64,000 nucleotides of DNA, taken from contig BDIU01000278.1 in NCBI GenBank assembly GCA_002118135.1, positions 56,809 through 120,808 on the forward strand, in the 5' to 3' direction. Below are positions 34,469-47,443 of this stretch, piece after piece. Positions within the stretch are counted from its first letter, which is position 1. Each line of letters begins with the position of its first letter. The notes beneath the pieces were generated by a model, which saw nothing but the letters and a program-made list of their open reading frames with translations, had not been told where the DNA came from and ran no database searches. This DNA is from Trebouxia sp. TZW2008. Lineage: Eukaryota > Chlorophyta > Trebouxiophyceae > Trebouxiales > Trebouxiaceae. The position numbers and the translations under genes were made by a program.

Positions 34469-36247
34469 TCAAATGAGCTTGCATTTGCTGAGGTGGCCCC
34501 CAATTGGGTCAATATTTGCCTGTCATAAGTGGCAACTGTTGGGACTCCCCAAGATAACAAGCTGCAACTCACAAGCCCATCTAGCTAGCCGAACTTCGAA
34601 TGATTCGGAATGAGTTTTGACAAGCTTCATTTTTGCTCCGGCACAGGCAATAGGTAGAGCTGCAGTTTTGCGGGCCAGAACTCAAGTATGGATAACAGAA
34701 CCACAAGTGCTGATTTATTGTTATCATCTAACCAGAAGGTCAGCTTGAACATAAGTTATGTCACATGATGGCTGGCCACGTCCCCATAGATCTATATGGC
34801 ATGATTGTTTTGCTCGACAAAATCCTTGTTGTCTTGCAATTGCTGTGAGTTCTGATTGCATTGTGTACTGAACCACAGACTGCTGGTATTGATATAGTAT
34901 AGTAGTAGTAACTGTACTGTGAAACTGCTTTGTGGTAATGTCGAGTTCTGTAGACCTGCAACACATTGCTTGACTTAGTATAGGCAACTGTGACCGAGAC
35001 TCTACTATACCATTCCTGCTGGCACCATGAACTTGGCCACACACACCTGGTACATGTCATGGAACGTGTAATCGAATGGTATTATTAGCAATGCCTGACG
35101 TCGTTACTTGCAATTGAAATCAGTCGTAACAGAATCCTGTAGCACAGATGACTGCGTCTATTTGCGTTGCTCGTCACTGATAGTACGTGCACTGCAAATT
35201 TGGATGCTGTATATGACATTGTCTCTTGCATATATCCCCACGAGAGTGGCAGAAAGACAGCAACAAGTGCGCATACGCGGTAACTCGTTTGTATTACACA
35301 ACAGCTTGTTGATTGTTGTAATTGTGTCAGCAAGTCCACATTCGCAAGCCTTAGCTATTGATGGCATCAACAAAAATTCAACGTGAGTGGCACGAAGCTG
35401 CAACCATCTTGTCTACAATCTCAGCCTGTTAAGATCACAGAATCTGATTAAGACGCAATTCAGACAAGACCAGAAATCAAACAGCCAGATCCATATGGAT
35501 GCAAATGCTGTCCCAAACTCGGTAGGATCGTAAGTGTAAAACAAGAAATGACCAGCAAGCGTCTGTACATACCAGAACTCTCAACCCCAAGCATCGCAAA
35601 TCAGTGTCAGTTGCACTGCATGATCAATCGAAAAAAGCAGTACACAAAGCCTGCCGTTCAGTTGCTGCAGTACCCATTGCTTACCATGCAGAGCACAAAA
35701 CACACACTTGCTATGTACGCATCATAGTATCCAGAAAGCTTGCTAGACCATAACAGGGAGCAGGGTGCTAAGCATTTTGCCCAATTTGTATGATTGGCAG
35801 GGTAAAGCTGCAGTCTTGAACCCCAAATCCTGGATCCCGACTTCAAGCATGCACGCTTTGAAACCGTGCTAGAATGCTGCAACGTGCACCGGTACAACCC
35901 AAAAGAAACACAAAAAAGAAAGTATATATGTATTGGGCATCACAGCATCAGCCCTGATTCTCAGTGATGACCTATGTATTCCACAATTGTCTTCAGAGCT
36001 GCCAAGCGTCACCTTTTGTATACTTCAGCTGGTGTTGAGCTACACAACAGCTAAGAAAATGACCCAACGCCTTGTGACACCCAGAGTCGCCCCATCAAAC
36101 GTTACTTGACAAGTTAAGGCCTGGGCTGCTTGCCACTGCAAAAGTCAACGTGATTTGGGCCTAACAGATCACCAGATGTATATCTCTGAACATCATCATT
36201 GATCACAAATAAAAGCACCCCACAAAATGACCAAAATGGTGCTGCGA
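34469..36247. other. Intergenic region, no gene recognised
   Basis: About 1.8 kb between the convergent ferric reductase and hemoglobin stops. Frames are short and no spliced model was found. It presumably contains both 3' UTRs. Confidence 0.55.
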
Positions 36248-39200
36248 TCAATGGCCCATTGGGCAGCCCCCACTGCCAGTACGCCTGCCCCTTGACAGAG
36301 GGGGGGCTTGCCCATTGAAATTGCCCATCGGGCAAACCCCAGGTGCAAGCACAGGCTGGTTCAGGTCAGGATCTGCAGGGTCTATGGGTTCCAGCCCAAT
36401 ACCCTTGGCCATTTCAGGGTTTGCTACCATACGTGCTTGCACCTCTGCTAGCAGTGCTGCTTTGTCTCCTTGCATGTTGGCAATCATATCTGTTGAAATA
36501 AAATTGGGCCTGCACAAGACAACACAATGGTCATTTGGCAGGAAAAATGAATTTAAGAGTTTTCACATAGGCTCACATACACTTGACATTAGATCATCAT
36601 TGAGATGCTTTTCCTGCATGATCCTTAGTTGGCAATACCACTGCAATCAGAACGCAGTCATTAAGTTCCAACTGCCTTGTCCTTACCTCAAAACAACCTT
36701 GGTTTGAGTGTCCTTACGAAGATCAACTACTGTTTGTGCATGGCGACATGAAGAGCAGGCTCAATGTTCTTTGCTGTCCTGTTGCTTGGCCATTTCAATG
36801 ACATCATGAAAGGCAACATGTTCTGTTGGGCTGTGCAACGACATGTGACAATCTGCTGAGACATAGCAACTGAGAGCAGCACGACAGATTGCGCAAGTTG
36901 ACAAATGGTTTGCGTGAGCAGTATCAAGATAAAGCTATGAGTGCCTTGTCCTCGTGCTGAGTGGTTATTAAAGACATGCGTGATGGCACCCTTCAAAATT
37001 GGTCAACTGTCCAAAATGGAAGCAGTGAGGGAGACTGACAAGCACTTGTTGTCCTGGTCCTGATACTTAGACATTGCTAAAGATGTGTGCAATGACTGCT
37101 TTCAAGCTGATCAACTGTCACAAATGGTACAGCCACTTCTCTTGGTAATGACACTTGAGGTAAGGACATTCTGAATGTAAGGACAACGCAATTGGCACCC
37201 AAACAATGCATTGACTGCATTGGTACCTCAGGACATGGACAATTTGATACAAGGACAATTTGCTTATCAAACGAAGCAGTTGTTACAAAGAGAAGTCACT
37301 GTAACAAGAAGAGAGACTCACTGCTCCTTGCTGTCCTTTTGTTTGGCCTTGTTGATCACATGCGCAAAGCCCTCCCTCGTCTTGTTGAGGTTGAAGCTAG
37401 CTTCATCGATGGCAGACTGCATGCAATCATAGAAAGTTATTTATGGGTTTAGGGTTCAGAAAAACCTGAAAATAGGTGGTGCAATTTTCAGGCATGTTGA
37501 CATGGCGTAGAGTTTGGTATAAATGCTTCAAGACCGCATTAGAGTAGTCCATGTTCAATCTTGTGTCAACCGCGGGAGAGTGCATGACTTCAGATGAAAC
37601 CATCCACAGGTATGGGTTGTGAGCGAAACCCTACCTGAGGCATGTTGAGCTGACGTAGGGTCTGGCAGAAATGCTTCAACACCGCATCAAAGTGGTCCAT
37701 GTTCAACCCCTTGTCGACCATATGAGAGTGCATGAAAGCCAGATCTCTTCCCTTGTACCTTGGCTGAAAGTTGAGCTGGTGACCAACACCTCCGCCAAAA
37801 GCGTATGCCAAGAATGACACCTGTGCAAAGCAGTCACACAAACACTTTCAGATGCACGAGTGGATCCAAACAGACTGTGTTCAAGCGCTTGTTGACCATG
37901 TGAGAGTGCATGAACGCCAGGTCTCTGCCCTTGTACCTTGGCTGAAAGTCAAGCTGGTGACCCACTCCCCCTCCAAAAGCATACGCCAAGAACGACACCT
38001 GTTTGGAAGCGCAAGAGCAGTGATGCAAGGCTCAAAGCTTGCTTTGTCCTGACTACGCTCAGTCGTGTTGTATCTTGGAGGTCAAGCGTGGTCACTCTAC
38101 AATGGTACTCAGGACATGTGAGACACGATAGCAAGGCTCAAAGATGGCAAAGTTTGGTGCAGGTCTTGCTTTGGCATCGAACGGACGGACAGACAGACAG
38201 ACAGACATGTGGACAAAACTACATATGACAGGATGGACAGACAGACGGACAAGAGGACATATGTATGCACGGACAGACAGACAGGCAGACAGGGTGGGTG
38301 AAGTCTGTGAGCCAGCAAACATTCATTGGATGACTCTGCTGATGCTGCTCAAATTTCACAAACAAGCAGGTTCCAATCAGCAGCCAGTCAATAACTGATG
38401 CTGCTTGATATGCTTTGCGCAGTGCTGCTGGCAATAGCATGGAGTATCAGAATGTGCTATTGCCATAAATCTTGAAAACAAGGGTAAGTTGCATTACACA
38501 GACAACTGTATCTGTTGTTACTCACCAGCTTGTTCTTCAGCCTTGCGAGATCTATGTCCTCAAAGAAAGGCCTCAGTGTGTCATCATTCATGACTCGCAT
38601 GTAGAATACTCTGACAGCTGCCATGACTACACCCTGCGCAGGAAGAAGAAGACCTGAGAATCACAGCAACAGTTTGCCAATCAATGGCAAAAGATCATGA
38701 TCAATTGTCAAACATAATATTCTTTGTCAGTCATGACTACTTCCTAATCAAGTTGGAATAAGGCAAGACTTATGTGCATGTCGGTCTGACGCTTGCCATG
38801 ACTAACCCCTATAAGAGAAGACGAACCATGCAAACAGCAGCAGCGGCAGAAGCAAGAGCACTTTCAACAGCAGCATTCAGAAGCAGTCTCTTGCGTTAAC
38901 TGACAATGTCATCAGCACTTCATCAGCACCAGAAGTTCCATTTTCATTCATTCTAGACGTGTGCTAGACACGCCCAGCAGGCCCAGCTAGGTATGTATTG
39001 GAGTAAGCAGCTGTCTTCAACTAACTCAGTCCTGTGCTATCCTAAATTGTTTGAATTGTGCATGACGGGAGGTGAGTTTCTTGCAAATATGTGTCTGCCA
39101 AGTGTCTCTGGGTTTGGGCTTAGCCCTTGTAACTGATAATTGCCCAGGCGCAGTCTGTCCAGAAGTTTGACAAGCTGTATATTGATGTCTGGGAAGCAGT

Positions 39201-42200
39201 CTTACCTTGCTACCCGCTTTCCTGACCAAAGCTTCCTCAGCTTTAGATGCCGGAATGAGATTGGCCAATGTGTCAACTGCAGTTGGATCCTTCAAAGCGC
39301 TTGCCTTGATCTTCAGCCTGCAGATGTCAGTCACCATGACTAATGACTGTGACTGCGGCTGTATGAGTCAATTGAGAAGTGGCTTTCACAATGGCTGTAT
39401 GGGTCAACTGAGAGTAGTTGCAACATGCCAACTGCAGTGGGGTCCTTTCAAAGCACTTGTCTGGATCTTCAATCTGCGTCACACTTTATCGCCATTATTT
39501 ACAATGCTTGTTCATGAGGCTTGATGACTGAGGCAAGGTGCACACAGAAGCAATGGACTGCCTCCAAATAACTCTATCCAACAGAAGCAGAATGACACAT
39601 GACTAAACCTACAGCACCTGGATTTGCAGCAAAGTTTCACTTGCTTGACATTCCAACATGTATAGGCCTTATCTTTTGACAGCAATGCAATGTGCAAATG
39701 CTAACTCAAGCTTTGTGTTACGTACTTGCTTGGCAGTGTGTAACCTATGTAGGCTTTGGGGTCAAAGGATCCCCGCACTGAGCCCAGAGTCTGCATGGCC
39801 TCATCAATCGCATCCTGCAAATTTTACATGTCAGACAGTCAGAACAGCAAAAACCAAACACATTGAACACATGTAAGGATATTTGTTGGCAAAACAGAAA
39901 AGAAAAGGGAGCCCAAAGTCTGCATGGCCTCATCGATTGTGTCCTAGAGTCAATGTGGCCATAAACTCAGAAGAGCATACGATGTCGGTGGAAGAAATGA
40001 CAGGAAGAGGAAAGGAATGATTCAGATCTGCATGGCGACATCAATTGCATCCTACAATCATTGTTACAACGCGCTCAATGGTACATTTGCAGCTAGCATG
40101 CTGCAAACGCTATCAGATGGTGACAATTGAACTGTTTTTTCACAAGTGTGCATTCTTTGGAGGATTTAGCAGTTACCAAAAGTCACCAAGAACGCGAAGT
40201 CCTTTGAAGGACTTTACAAATATCAAAAGTCACCTGTTCAACTCCAAGCTCTTCCAGAGTTGCCTGGAAATGGCCAGCCACCATGTCGAAGTGATCCAGA
40301 TTCAGCCCATGCCTGGTCACCAAATGAAAGTGCGCTGCTTTCAAGTCTTTACCTTTGTACTCTGCATTGCCGCCAAATGCATACACCATGAATTGAACCT
40401 GCAATCAAGATGTGACCGTTCAACCAGACCAGTATGCTGACAATTTCTGTGTTTATATTGAGATGCCCCTTGTTTGAACCCATGCCTGGTCACCAGATGA
40501 AAATGAGCTGCTTTCAGGCCTTTGCCTTTGTACTCTGGATTGCCACCAAAAGCATACACCATGAACTGAACCTGCATTCCAGACGTCACCGTTCAATCAA
40601 GCCAGTATGCTGACGAATTCTGAAGTTAGGTCAAAGAGCTCCAGGTTGAACCCACGCCTTGTGACCAGATGGAAACGAGTTGGTTTCAGGTCTTTGACTT
40701 TGTACTCTGCATTGCTGCCAAATGCATACACCATGAACTGGACCTGCACACAAGAAGAGTGACAGGTCAGCCGAGTCATCAAGTTCTGGGGCAGTTGTAC
40801 TCTGATAATAGGTCAAAGACGAGCATTGCTTCACAATGCTGCAGTATGTTTGGGCCTTCAGGAGAGTGTACCACAGGGACAGTTGTCTGTGCATGAATGC
40901 TGCATATCAGATACAATCGCAGATGCATGATGTCTCAAAGCTCACCTGTTTGATCACAAGCCGCATCATGTTTGTGCCTTCAAAGTAATACTAAGAGTCA
41001 ATGTTTGTCAACAGGGCCGTACACTCTGGACCACTGAGTTACATGCTCCTAAAAGATTTGAAATACAATGTACATAAACAAAACAGCAAACAGCATGTCG
41101 TCGTCCAGACCTTCTCATACAGTAAGTGCTTGGTTTATTATACAATGCGCTGCATCATCAGCTGAGCAGCACTTTTGGATGATGCTCACCTGCTTGATCA
41201 CAAGCCGCATCATGTTTGTGCCTTCAAAGAAATGCTTCAGCCTGTCGTCATCCAAGACCTTCTCATAGAACAGATCCACAGCTGCCTCCAGAGCTTCAGG
41301 CCCGCCTAACTTGTCATAAAGGCTGCCACCTGGGTTGGAGGGCGTCTCAGAGACTGTGCGAGGCCGCTCAGCCGCTTTGACCGGATCAGCCTGGATGATC
41401 GGGGCATCAGACAGGATGATCTGAGGCGGCAATGACAGATCTGGATGCCCACTTGGGAGTGTGCTGGCTATCTCTTCTTGCAATGGCCTGCGTTTGTCAT
41501 GAGCGTCAGTCACATGGCAGGAACCAGGCCAAAGATTCCTTGAGCTGCCTGCTGCTTAAGGACAGATGTCACAGCTTTTCAAACCTCACTCTGTCCTCAA
41601 CAGTCATGTGGCAACTGCCGTGTGACACAATCACACAGCAAGGGTTGAAGGTAAAATCTTCAATTCTCAAATGTGGGATTTGAACCAGGGAGCTGTTTCA
41701 GACAAGTGATATCTCCTTTTGCACAACAGCTATGGGGCAAGAGGGTTGGATAGGGCATGGGCAAGGCGGGGCAGGGCAGAAACTCACAGCTCAACTGCAA
41801 AATCTGCTACAGGCTGCTGCTTCGGACGGGTGTCACATCCTTTGCACAAAAGCTATGTGGTCTTCTTTGTCTCAGGACAGGGCATGGGCAACGCAGGGCA
41901 GGGCAGATTCTCACAGGTCAAGTGTGGACTGTTCCTCAGGCTGCTGCGTCAGTACAGGTGCTATAGCTTTTGCACGAGCACTCTGGCTTCGACAATTGTT
42001 TGGCAAGAGGTCAGGGCAGGACATGGGCATGACACGGGCACAGGGCAGAAACTCACGGCTCAAGTGTTGACTCTACTACAGGCTGCTGCTTCAATACAGG
42101 TGCTATCTCCTTTGCACAAAAGCTATGTGGCAAGAGGTTTGGACAGGACATGGGCAAGGCAGGGCAGAAACTCACAGCTCAACTGCAGACTCTGCTACAG

Positions 42201-44834
42201 GCTGCTGCTTCAGAAAAGTGTCATATCCTTTGCACAAAAGCTATGTGATCTTCTTTACACAAAAGCTATGTGGCAAGAGGTCAGGACAGGGCATGGGCAA
42301 GGAAGGGCAGGGCGGGGCAGATTCTCATAGGTCAAGTGTGGATTGTGCCATAGGTGCTATCTCCTTTGCACAAGCACTCGTGGTTTTGACAGTCGTTTGG
42401 CAAGAGATCAGGGCAGAGCATGGCCATGACATGGGCACCAGGCAGAAACTCACAGCTCAAGCGTGGCCTCTGCTACAGGCTGCTGCCTCAGTGCAGGTAC
42501 TATCTCCTCTGCACAACAGCTATGTGGCAAGAGGTCAACACAGAACATGGGCAAGGCAGGGCAGGGCAGAAACTCACAGCTCAAGCATGGACTGTTCCAC
42601 AGGCTGCTGCTCCAGTACAGGTGCTATAGCTTTTGCACAAGCACTCTGATTTTGACAGTCATTTGGCAAGAAAGCGACGCAGAGCATGAGCACGACATGA
42701 CAGCGCAGGGCAGAAACTCACGGCTCAAGTGTTGACTCTACTACAGGCTGCTGCTGCAGTACAGGTGCTATCTCTTTCTCCAAGAAAGCATCTGCTGCAC
42801 TGTCCCCTCTGCTTGCCACCACTGAGCTCTTCGGCCCATGTGGCTGCAGGATTATGTCATCATTACTGATGGCCTGCATGACAAAGCATCATCAGAAAGC
42901 TGTCTACATATGGTGGCCACACAGTCAGTACCATATCATGGCACACACAATCAGCCTTGTTGCTTGCTACCAATGAGCTCTTGAGCCCATGTGGCTGCAG
43001 GATTATGCCATCATTAGTGATGGCCTGCATGACGAAGCGTCATTACCAGATTGCCTACATTTGATGGAGACATGGTCAGTGCCATGTTGCGGCACACATA
43101 TATCATGTTGTTGGCTGGCTACCACTGAGCTCTTGGGCCCATGTGGCTGCAGGATTGTGTCACTGCTGCTGACCGCCTGCATGACTCAGGAATGCACCAT
43201 ATGAATAGTATGATGAAGAAGAAGAAGAAGCGATGTGCACAGAGTTGCAGGGTGACGCTCATTGCAGCCGACGACTTGAGCAACAAAGCGTCACATCATA
43301 CGAAAGGCACATCATGAGCTCTTGGGCGCATGTGGCTGCATAATTGTGCCACTGCTGCTAACAGCCTGAATGACGTTGCATCGCATCACATCTCATGAAA
43401 GGTGTATCATGAGGTCTTGGGCCGATGTGGCTGCAAAACTTCGTAAGTAACGCTGACAGCCTGACCCACAAAGTATGCTGTGAAAAGACAGGCGTAGTGC
43501 CACAATCACCAATCATTCATGCAAAGATACGCAATTCACACCACACACAACACACACAACACACATGCTCATACACAATCGTGTTGCATCATGATGGTGG
43601 CTATCTTCTTTGGAAGTAAGAACAAAAGACTCACCTTGGAATGTGATCCTTGAGATGAGGTGGAATCTTGATGCTGATGTTCAGGCACAGGCAAGTCCCT
43701 TCGCTCACCGCCAGGCTCCTGCAAAACAAAGCAAATCAAACAAACACCAGAGAACTGAGTACAAAGGAGTAAAACAGCGGGTTTGTGTATTTCACAGACT
43801 GGCTGAAGCTTAGTGATCAGCAAATCCAAAGACTCCAACAGATCTGACTTTGATGTGAGCAAAGGACCAAGACAGTGGCTATGGGCGCTTCATTCACTTG
43901 CTGAACCCTATTGTTCAGAAATTAGCGATCAGATCATGTGACAGTTCACCGCTGCACCGTCATCTCACATCTTCCAGACTGTGGGTTGACACCCACAGAT
44001 TTATTTCAGTCTATCATTGGCAGATGTTGGAGCAATGTAAGTCAAGAATGCTGTCATGTTTAGGACACACTGAAAGGCTATCACCATAGTGTTCTATTTG
44101 CAGTAAAAGTGACCCCTCATTGTAAAAATGAAAATGCTGCATTGGTAAGTCAGTCGCTGCGTTCTGGCTGCACTGGTAGTGCTGAGTAACAGCATTGCAT
44201 GAGGACACTCTGCTAAGCAACAGACGCAGTCATTATGTCAAGGGTGTGCCGCGTGCGCAAAGGAAAGTCATACCTGCAGTCCCTTCGCTGACAACTCACT
44301 GCTCTGTGCCCTGCTGCCTGGCACGCTGGGTACAGGCTGCGCATGGGGGCTTGCCAAAGACTGGTCTGAGCTAATTGCTGCTGGCGCAATAACAGCAGCT
44401 GGCTCTGGTGTGCTGCTGGGATTTCTGTCTGTGGCACTGGCTGTAGCATCAGCAGGGGTTTGCAGAGCTGCTGCTGCTGGCTGAGGACCAGCTTGTGAAG
44501 ACTTGCTCTGGCACCTGCGCAGATGCACAGATGACTTGAGGTGCTCATCTGCTTTGCTAAAGGCGTTGGAGGGAACGAGTGTTGGCCTGCTAGGGCTATG
44601 CTTTGGAGACTCAGCTGGCCACAAGAGCACAGTGCAGTGAAGATGCTGTTTGGCGGGCATGCGATTTGCTATGAGACTGCTGCCGTGTACTGATACCTGC
44701 TTTGGAGCTTTCCGACACACTCGAGCCCGGTGCACTTCCGAAAGCAGCTCAAGGCCCTCATCACGAACGACTCTGGAGCACCCCAGCAGGTCGCCTGGAG
44801 GCCAGCAGACACAGCGGAACACCCGCGATGCCTG
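36248..44834 (-). CDS. Two-domain 2/2 (truncated) hemoglobin with long N-terminal extension
   Basis: Exons identified on the minus strand: 44834-44274 (Ser/Ala/Pro-rich N-terminal region, start not fixed), short linker exons near 43700, 42880 and 42790-42720, 41487-41190, 40398-40234, 39814-39745, 39318-39207, 38633-38526, 37820-37635, about 37415-37355, and 36509-36248. Globin domain 1 reads SLYDKLGGPEALEAAVDLFY, then IKQ-VQFMVYAFGGNAEYKGK, AAHFHLVTRHGLNLDHFDMV and DAIDEAMQTLGSVR: B10 Tyr, E7 Gln and proximal His (AHFHL) are present. Domain 2 has VVMAAVRVFYMRVMNDDTLR, LVSFLAYAFGGGVGH, MHSHMVDKGLNMDHFDAVLK and SAIDEASFNLNKTREGF: Tyr and His kept, but Leu at E7. The C-terminus has two CPMG motifs. 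Order and identity are clear. Some joins (39745 to 39318, 37355 to 36509) do not close in phase by hand, so exons are probably missing. Confidence 0.8.
37840..38000 (-). repeat. Echo copy of globin exon 37820-37635
   Basis: Repeats the acceptor side (VSFLAYAFGGGVGHQLDFQP, RYKGRDLAFMHSHMV) upstream of the real exon. Nearly identical, then diverges before HFDAVLKH. Confidence 0.8.
38183..38296. repeat. (GACA)n-rich degenerate microsatellite
   Basis: Clusters of GACA tetramers with GGAC and ATGTG interruptions, in a hemoglobin intron. Confidence 0.85.
38945..39135 (+). repeat. Dispersed repeat family A, longest copy
   Basis: About 190 bp. It joins the 5' part seen at 26865 and 30885 (CTAGACACGCCCAGCAGG, CCCAGCTAGGTATGTATTGG) to the 3' part seen at 1-130 (CCTGTGCTATCCTAAATTG, CCAAGTGTCTCTGGGTTTG). 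It therefore defines the full element. Antisense to the hemoglobin gene. Confidence 0.7.
39360..40060 (-). repeat. Echo copies of globin exons 39318-39207 and 39814-39745
   Basis: 39430-39480 is a degenerate copy of the start of exon 39318-39207. 39905-39945 and 40025-40055 are short copies of the acceptor edge of exon 39814-39745 (GATGAGGCCATGCAGACT-like). Confidence 0.65.
40480..41125 (-). repeat. Echo copies around the first globin domain
   Basis: 40490-40575 and 40640-40745 repeat the acceptor side of exon 40398-40234 (VQFMVYAFGG-, EYKGK-LKAAHFHLVTRHG). 40940-40990 and 41085-41115 repeat the donor side of exon 41487-41190 (FEGTNMMRLVIKQ plus GTGAG). The intron between is made of both kinds. 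Confidence 0.78.
41690..42735 (-). repeat. Large echo array of a hemoglobin linker exon
   Basis: Seven units of roughly 100-190 bp. Each codes versions of IAPVLKQQPVVESTLEP followed by GTGAGTTTCTGCCC, with spacers of GGCAGGGCATGGGCAAG type. The most upstream unit (42790-42720) continues into DAFLEKE and is the likely real exon. The rest lie downstream in transcription order and repeat the donor side. Confidence 0.78.
42860..43460 (-). repeat. Echo array of the linker exon near 42800-42880
   Basis: Four copies (about 42960-43030, 43120-43170, 43310-43375 and 43405-43455) code AIS-D-ILQPHGPKSSVVAS-like segments after an acceptor. They lie upstream of the real exon near 42880 and lose sequence with distance. 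Confidence 0.7.
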
Positions 44835-47443
44835 CACGAGTACGCCTACGCGGCTGTGTCCCCCGATGCCGGCAAGCGCTGATCACGCATCTACAGGAAG
44901 AGCGACACTTAAGATGATCAACAGCATAATTACTCATTCTGTGGTGCATAGGGTACAATTCGTCATTAGGTGAGAATGGTGCCATGATGGCAGTTGACCG
45001 CCGGATGCGATGACTTTGCCTGTTGGAGCTTGGAGGGTCACTTGCGCATGAGAAGTATCTGTGAAACCTCCCACACCTGAGCTTAGTTGCCGCACAGTTC
45101 GGCAGATGTCCAGAGTATGAGAAATCAATACTGTTACGTGTTCTGCTTATTTGCACCAAAGCAAATTTATTTGCAATTGCAGCAAAGCAAATATAACGGG
45201 GGAAGGCCTGCTGACCTTCATGCTCAATAAACGGCAGAACACAAGAAGCATTTTCCGCGAACAATGCTACTTCCTGCATGCAAGTTTACACCAGCTTAAT
45301 ACAAAAGAGCTTGCTGTTTGATCGAGGTTCAGCTGTCCAGACATACATCAGCTATGTCGTAAGGTTCAGGCTAGGTGTGACTCTGTGACAAGCACAGCAC
45401 GGCTAGCATATGCAACCAGCATGATAGACACATGGCCTTGCACCATCGCCAAGATTTTTTTCCCCGCATGCATGCAGATAATTGCAAGCTCCTGTTCACG
45501 GCAATATTTCACAAGAGCGTCAGCAGCAACGCTTTTGCTTTGCTCACTGTAGTTGCCTCTTGCTGTCCACTGAACAGAATCATTGCCTGGCTTCAAGCAC
45601 ATGCACTGATCAATTGATGCAACACTCACTGAGTGCCTCTCAGCTGAAAGCTCACTCGCTCTGAGACTCAAAGTTTGCGTTCAACCTGGAAAGGCAAATG
45701 AATGTCACAAGGCTTTACAGCGACGTGATCAAGTGGATCGCTACTGATGCAGTTCCAGCACACCATCGCTGTCCATGTGCGCATCCTTGGCAGCGTTGAC
45801 GGAAGGATCGCAGACTTGCTGCTGCCAGCGGGATCCCTTGCAGGCCCTCTGGACTTGCCCTAACCCAAGCTCGTACGGCTTCATGCGCATTGAGAATTGT
45901 AGCGGCGGACAAACTCTGCTGCTAAAGTTTTTCCGCCGCTACAAGCTTGCGGCAAAAGGATCCTGAGTGTATCTAGAGAAACGCACTTGAGTGCAGACGG
46001 AGCTCAACATGTCAGGGCCAGGTGCTGTACGCAAAAGCACCAACGCGCACATCTCGCAACCTCACAGGTGCTTTTTTGCTGTCTGATCAGTTTCAGCTTC
46101 GCAAGCCTGATCTTGACACGTTTTGAGTCTGTTGTAACTCTCCAGGCTTACCTTCGCTTGGGTGCTGCCAACGGTGCACCTGGCCTTGCAAGGAGGACCT
46201 GGATTGCCTGGGAGCGGTGGCAGACAATCCATATAGTTGTCATCAGCACCAGGTGCTCTTGCAACTTCAGAACTACTCCTTTGCAGTAAGATCAGCTGCC
46301 GCGCAATCCCTATATGACCTTGAATAGCATGATGCATGCACGCAATTGCTTGCAAAACCAACAACTTCCCAACACAAGCAAGTCTTCAAATAGCGTCTGC
46401 TCAACTGCTCACTGTTGCCGGACATTGTTGTTGTCCACAAAATCTGCCTGCACTGTGACACATTTTCCAGCAAGCATCAAGCAATGCATTGAGTGACTCT
46501 GCTCAAGACACAGTCACACAAAGCTGCTCATGCCAATGCTTCGTGTGCTGCGCTAGCAGCCCCCATATGCATTTGACTGGGCAGCACTAAGTCAAGACGT
46601 AAGCAGCCACATTTGTGCACATCAGGCAAGTCTTTATAGATCATTGCAGCCTTCAAGCAAAGCAACCACCAAAAGCTTATGCACCACATGAGTGGAACTC
46701 TTCCAGATGTCTGAGATCAGAAATCAGCTGCCTAGCATATGTACAGACCATGCGGCTTCTTACCTTCCATGAACATGGCTGCTGTAAGAATTACAGAGTA
46801 GCGATTTGATCAGATATGACCATTGCTGTATCCCATTTGCATAGGCACAGGTCTGGCAGCAGCAGCTTGAGAAATCCATGTTAGCATTCACTGCAGTTGC
46901 GACCTTTTTGTTGGCTTTGTTCTGCTGAGCAAGCACCTGACGCATGTTGCAGCTGGTTGACTTGAAAAATTGAATTCTGCTGGCAATTCTCAAGCAGGCA
47001 TGATCACAAATGTTTGCAGTCCTGATGACAATATTGAAGCTGCAATGCTACATTTGTAGTGCAGTCAATTGTATCATTGCCAAAACAGACCTCACCGCTG
47101 TTTGCTGATAAGCTGGCAGGTACTATATCAACACTGACAATAATTTTGTGCGTTGCTATGTCAGGGCGCGTACAACTGACAATATCAGAGGCAGCCCAAG
47201 CTTGGTGTCACATCAAGTCGTCGATGCGCATGCGCTTCAGAGCAACAGACTGAAGGTGTGGTTGACTGCATGTGCCCTTTGTTTAGCATATCGCCATGTT
47301 AACACACTTGCAGAGCCAAATGAAGTGCGTCAAGATGGTTTGCATGCTCACAAATGCTGATCAATTACTAAATGTTCAGCATGTCAGCTGTTTCAGAGTG
47401 TTGCAAATGTGTCAAAAGTCTGTCTATATCAAAATTGCATTGT
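44835..47443. other. Region with unresolved small spliced ORF fragments
   Basis: Contains the hemoglobin 5' end/promoter and scattered exon-like pieces. On the minus strand a segment at 45671-45366 codes a hydrophobic, open C-terminal piece (AADALVKYCREQELAIICMH, GHVSIMLVAYASRAVLV). 46278-46150 ends in a strong GTAAG donor and has a Cys/Pro-rich stretch (CLPPLPGNPGPPCKARC). 46895-46820 has a CCCQTC cluster. On the plus strand 46009-46068 is a short ATG exon ending in a donor. I could not join them into one convincing gene. Confidence 0.35.

Noticed and set aside
41640..41720. Possible tRNA (perfect B box GGTTCAAATCC on the minus strand near 41680)
   Set aside because: No A box at the right distance and no T stem or acceptor pairing.
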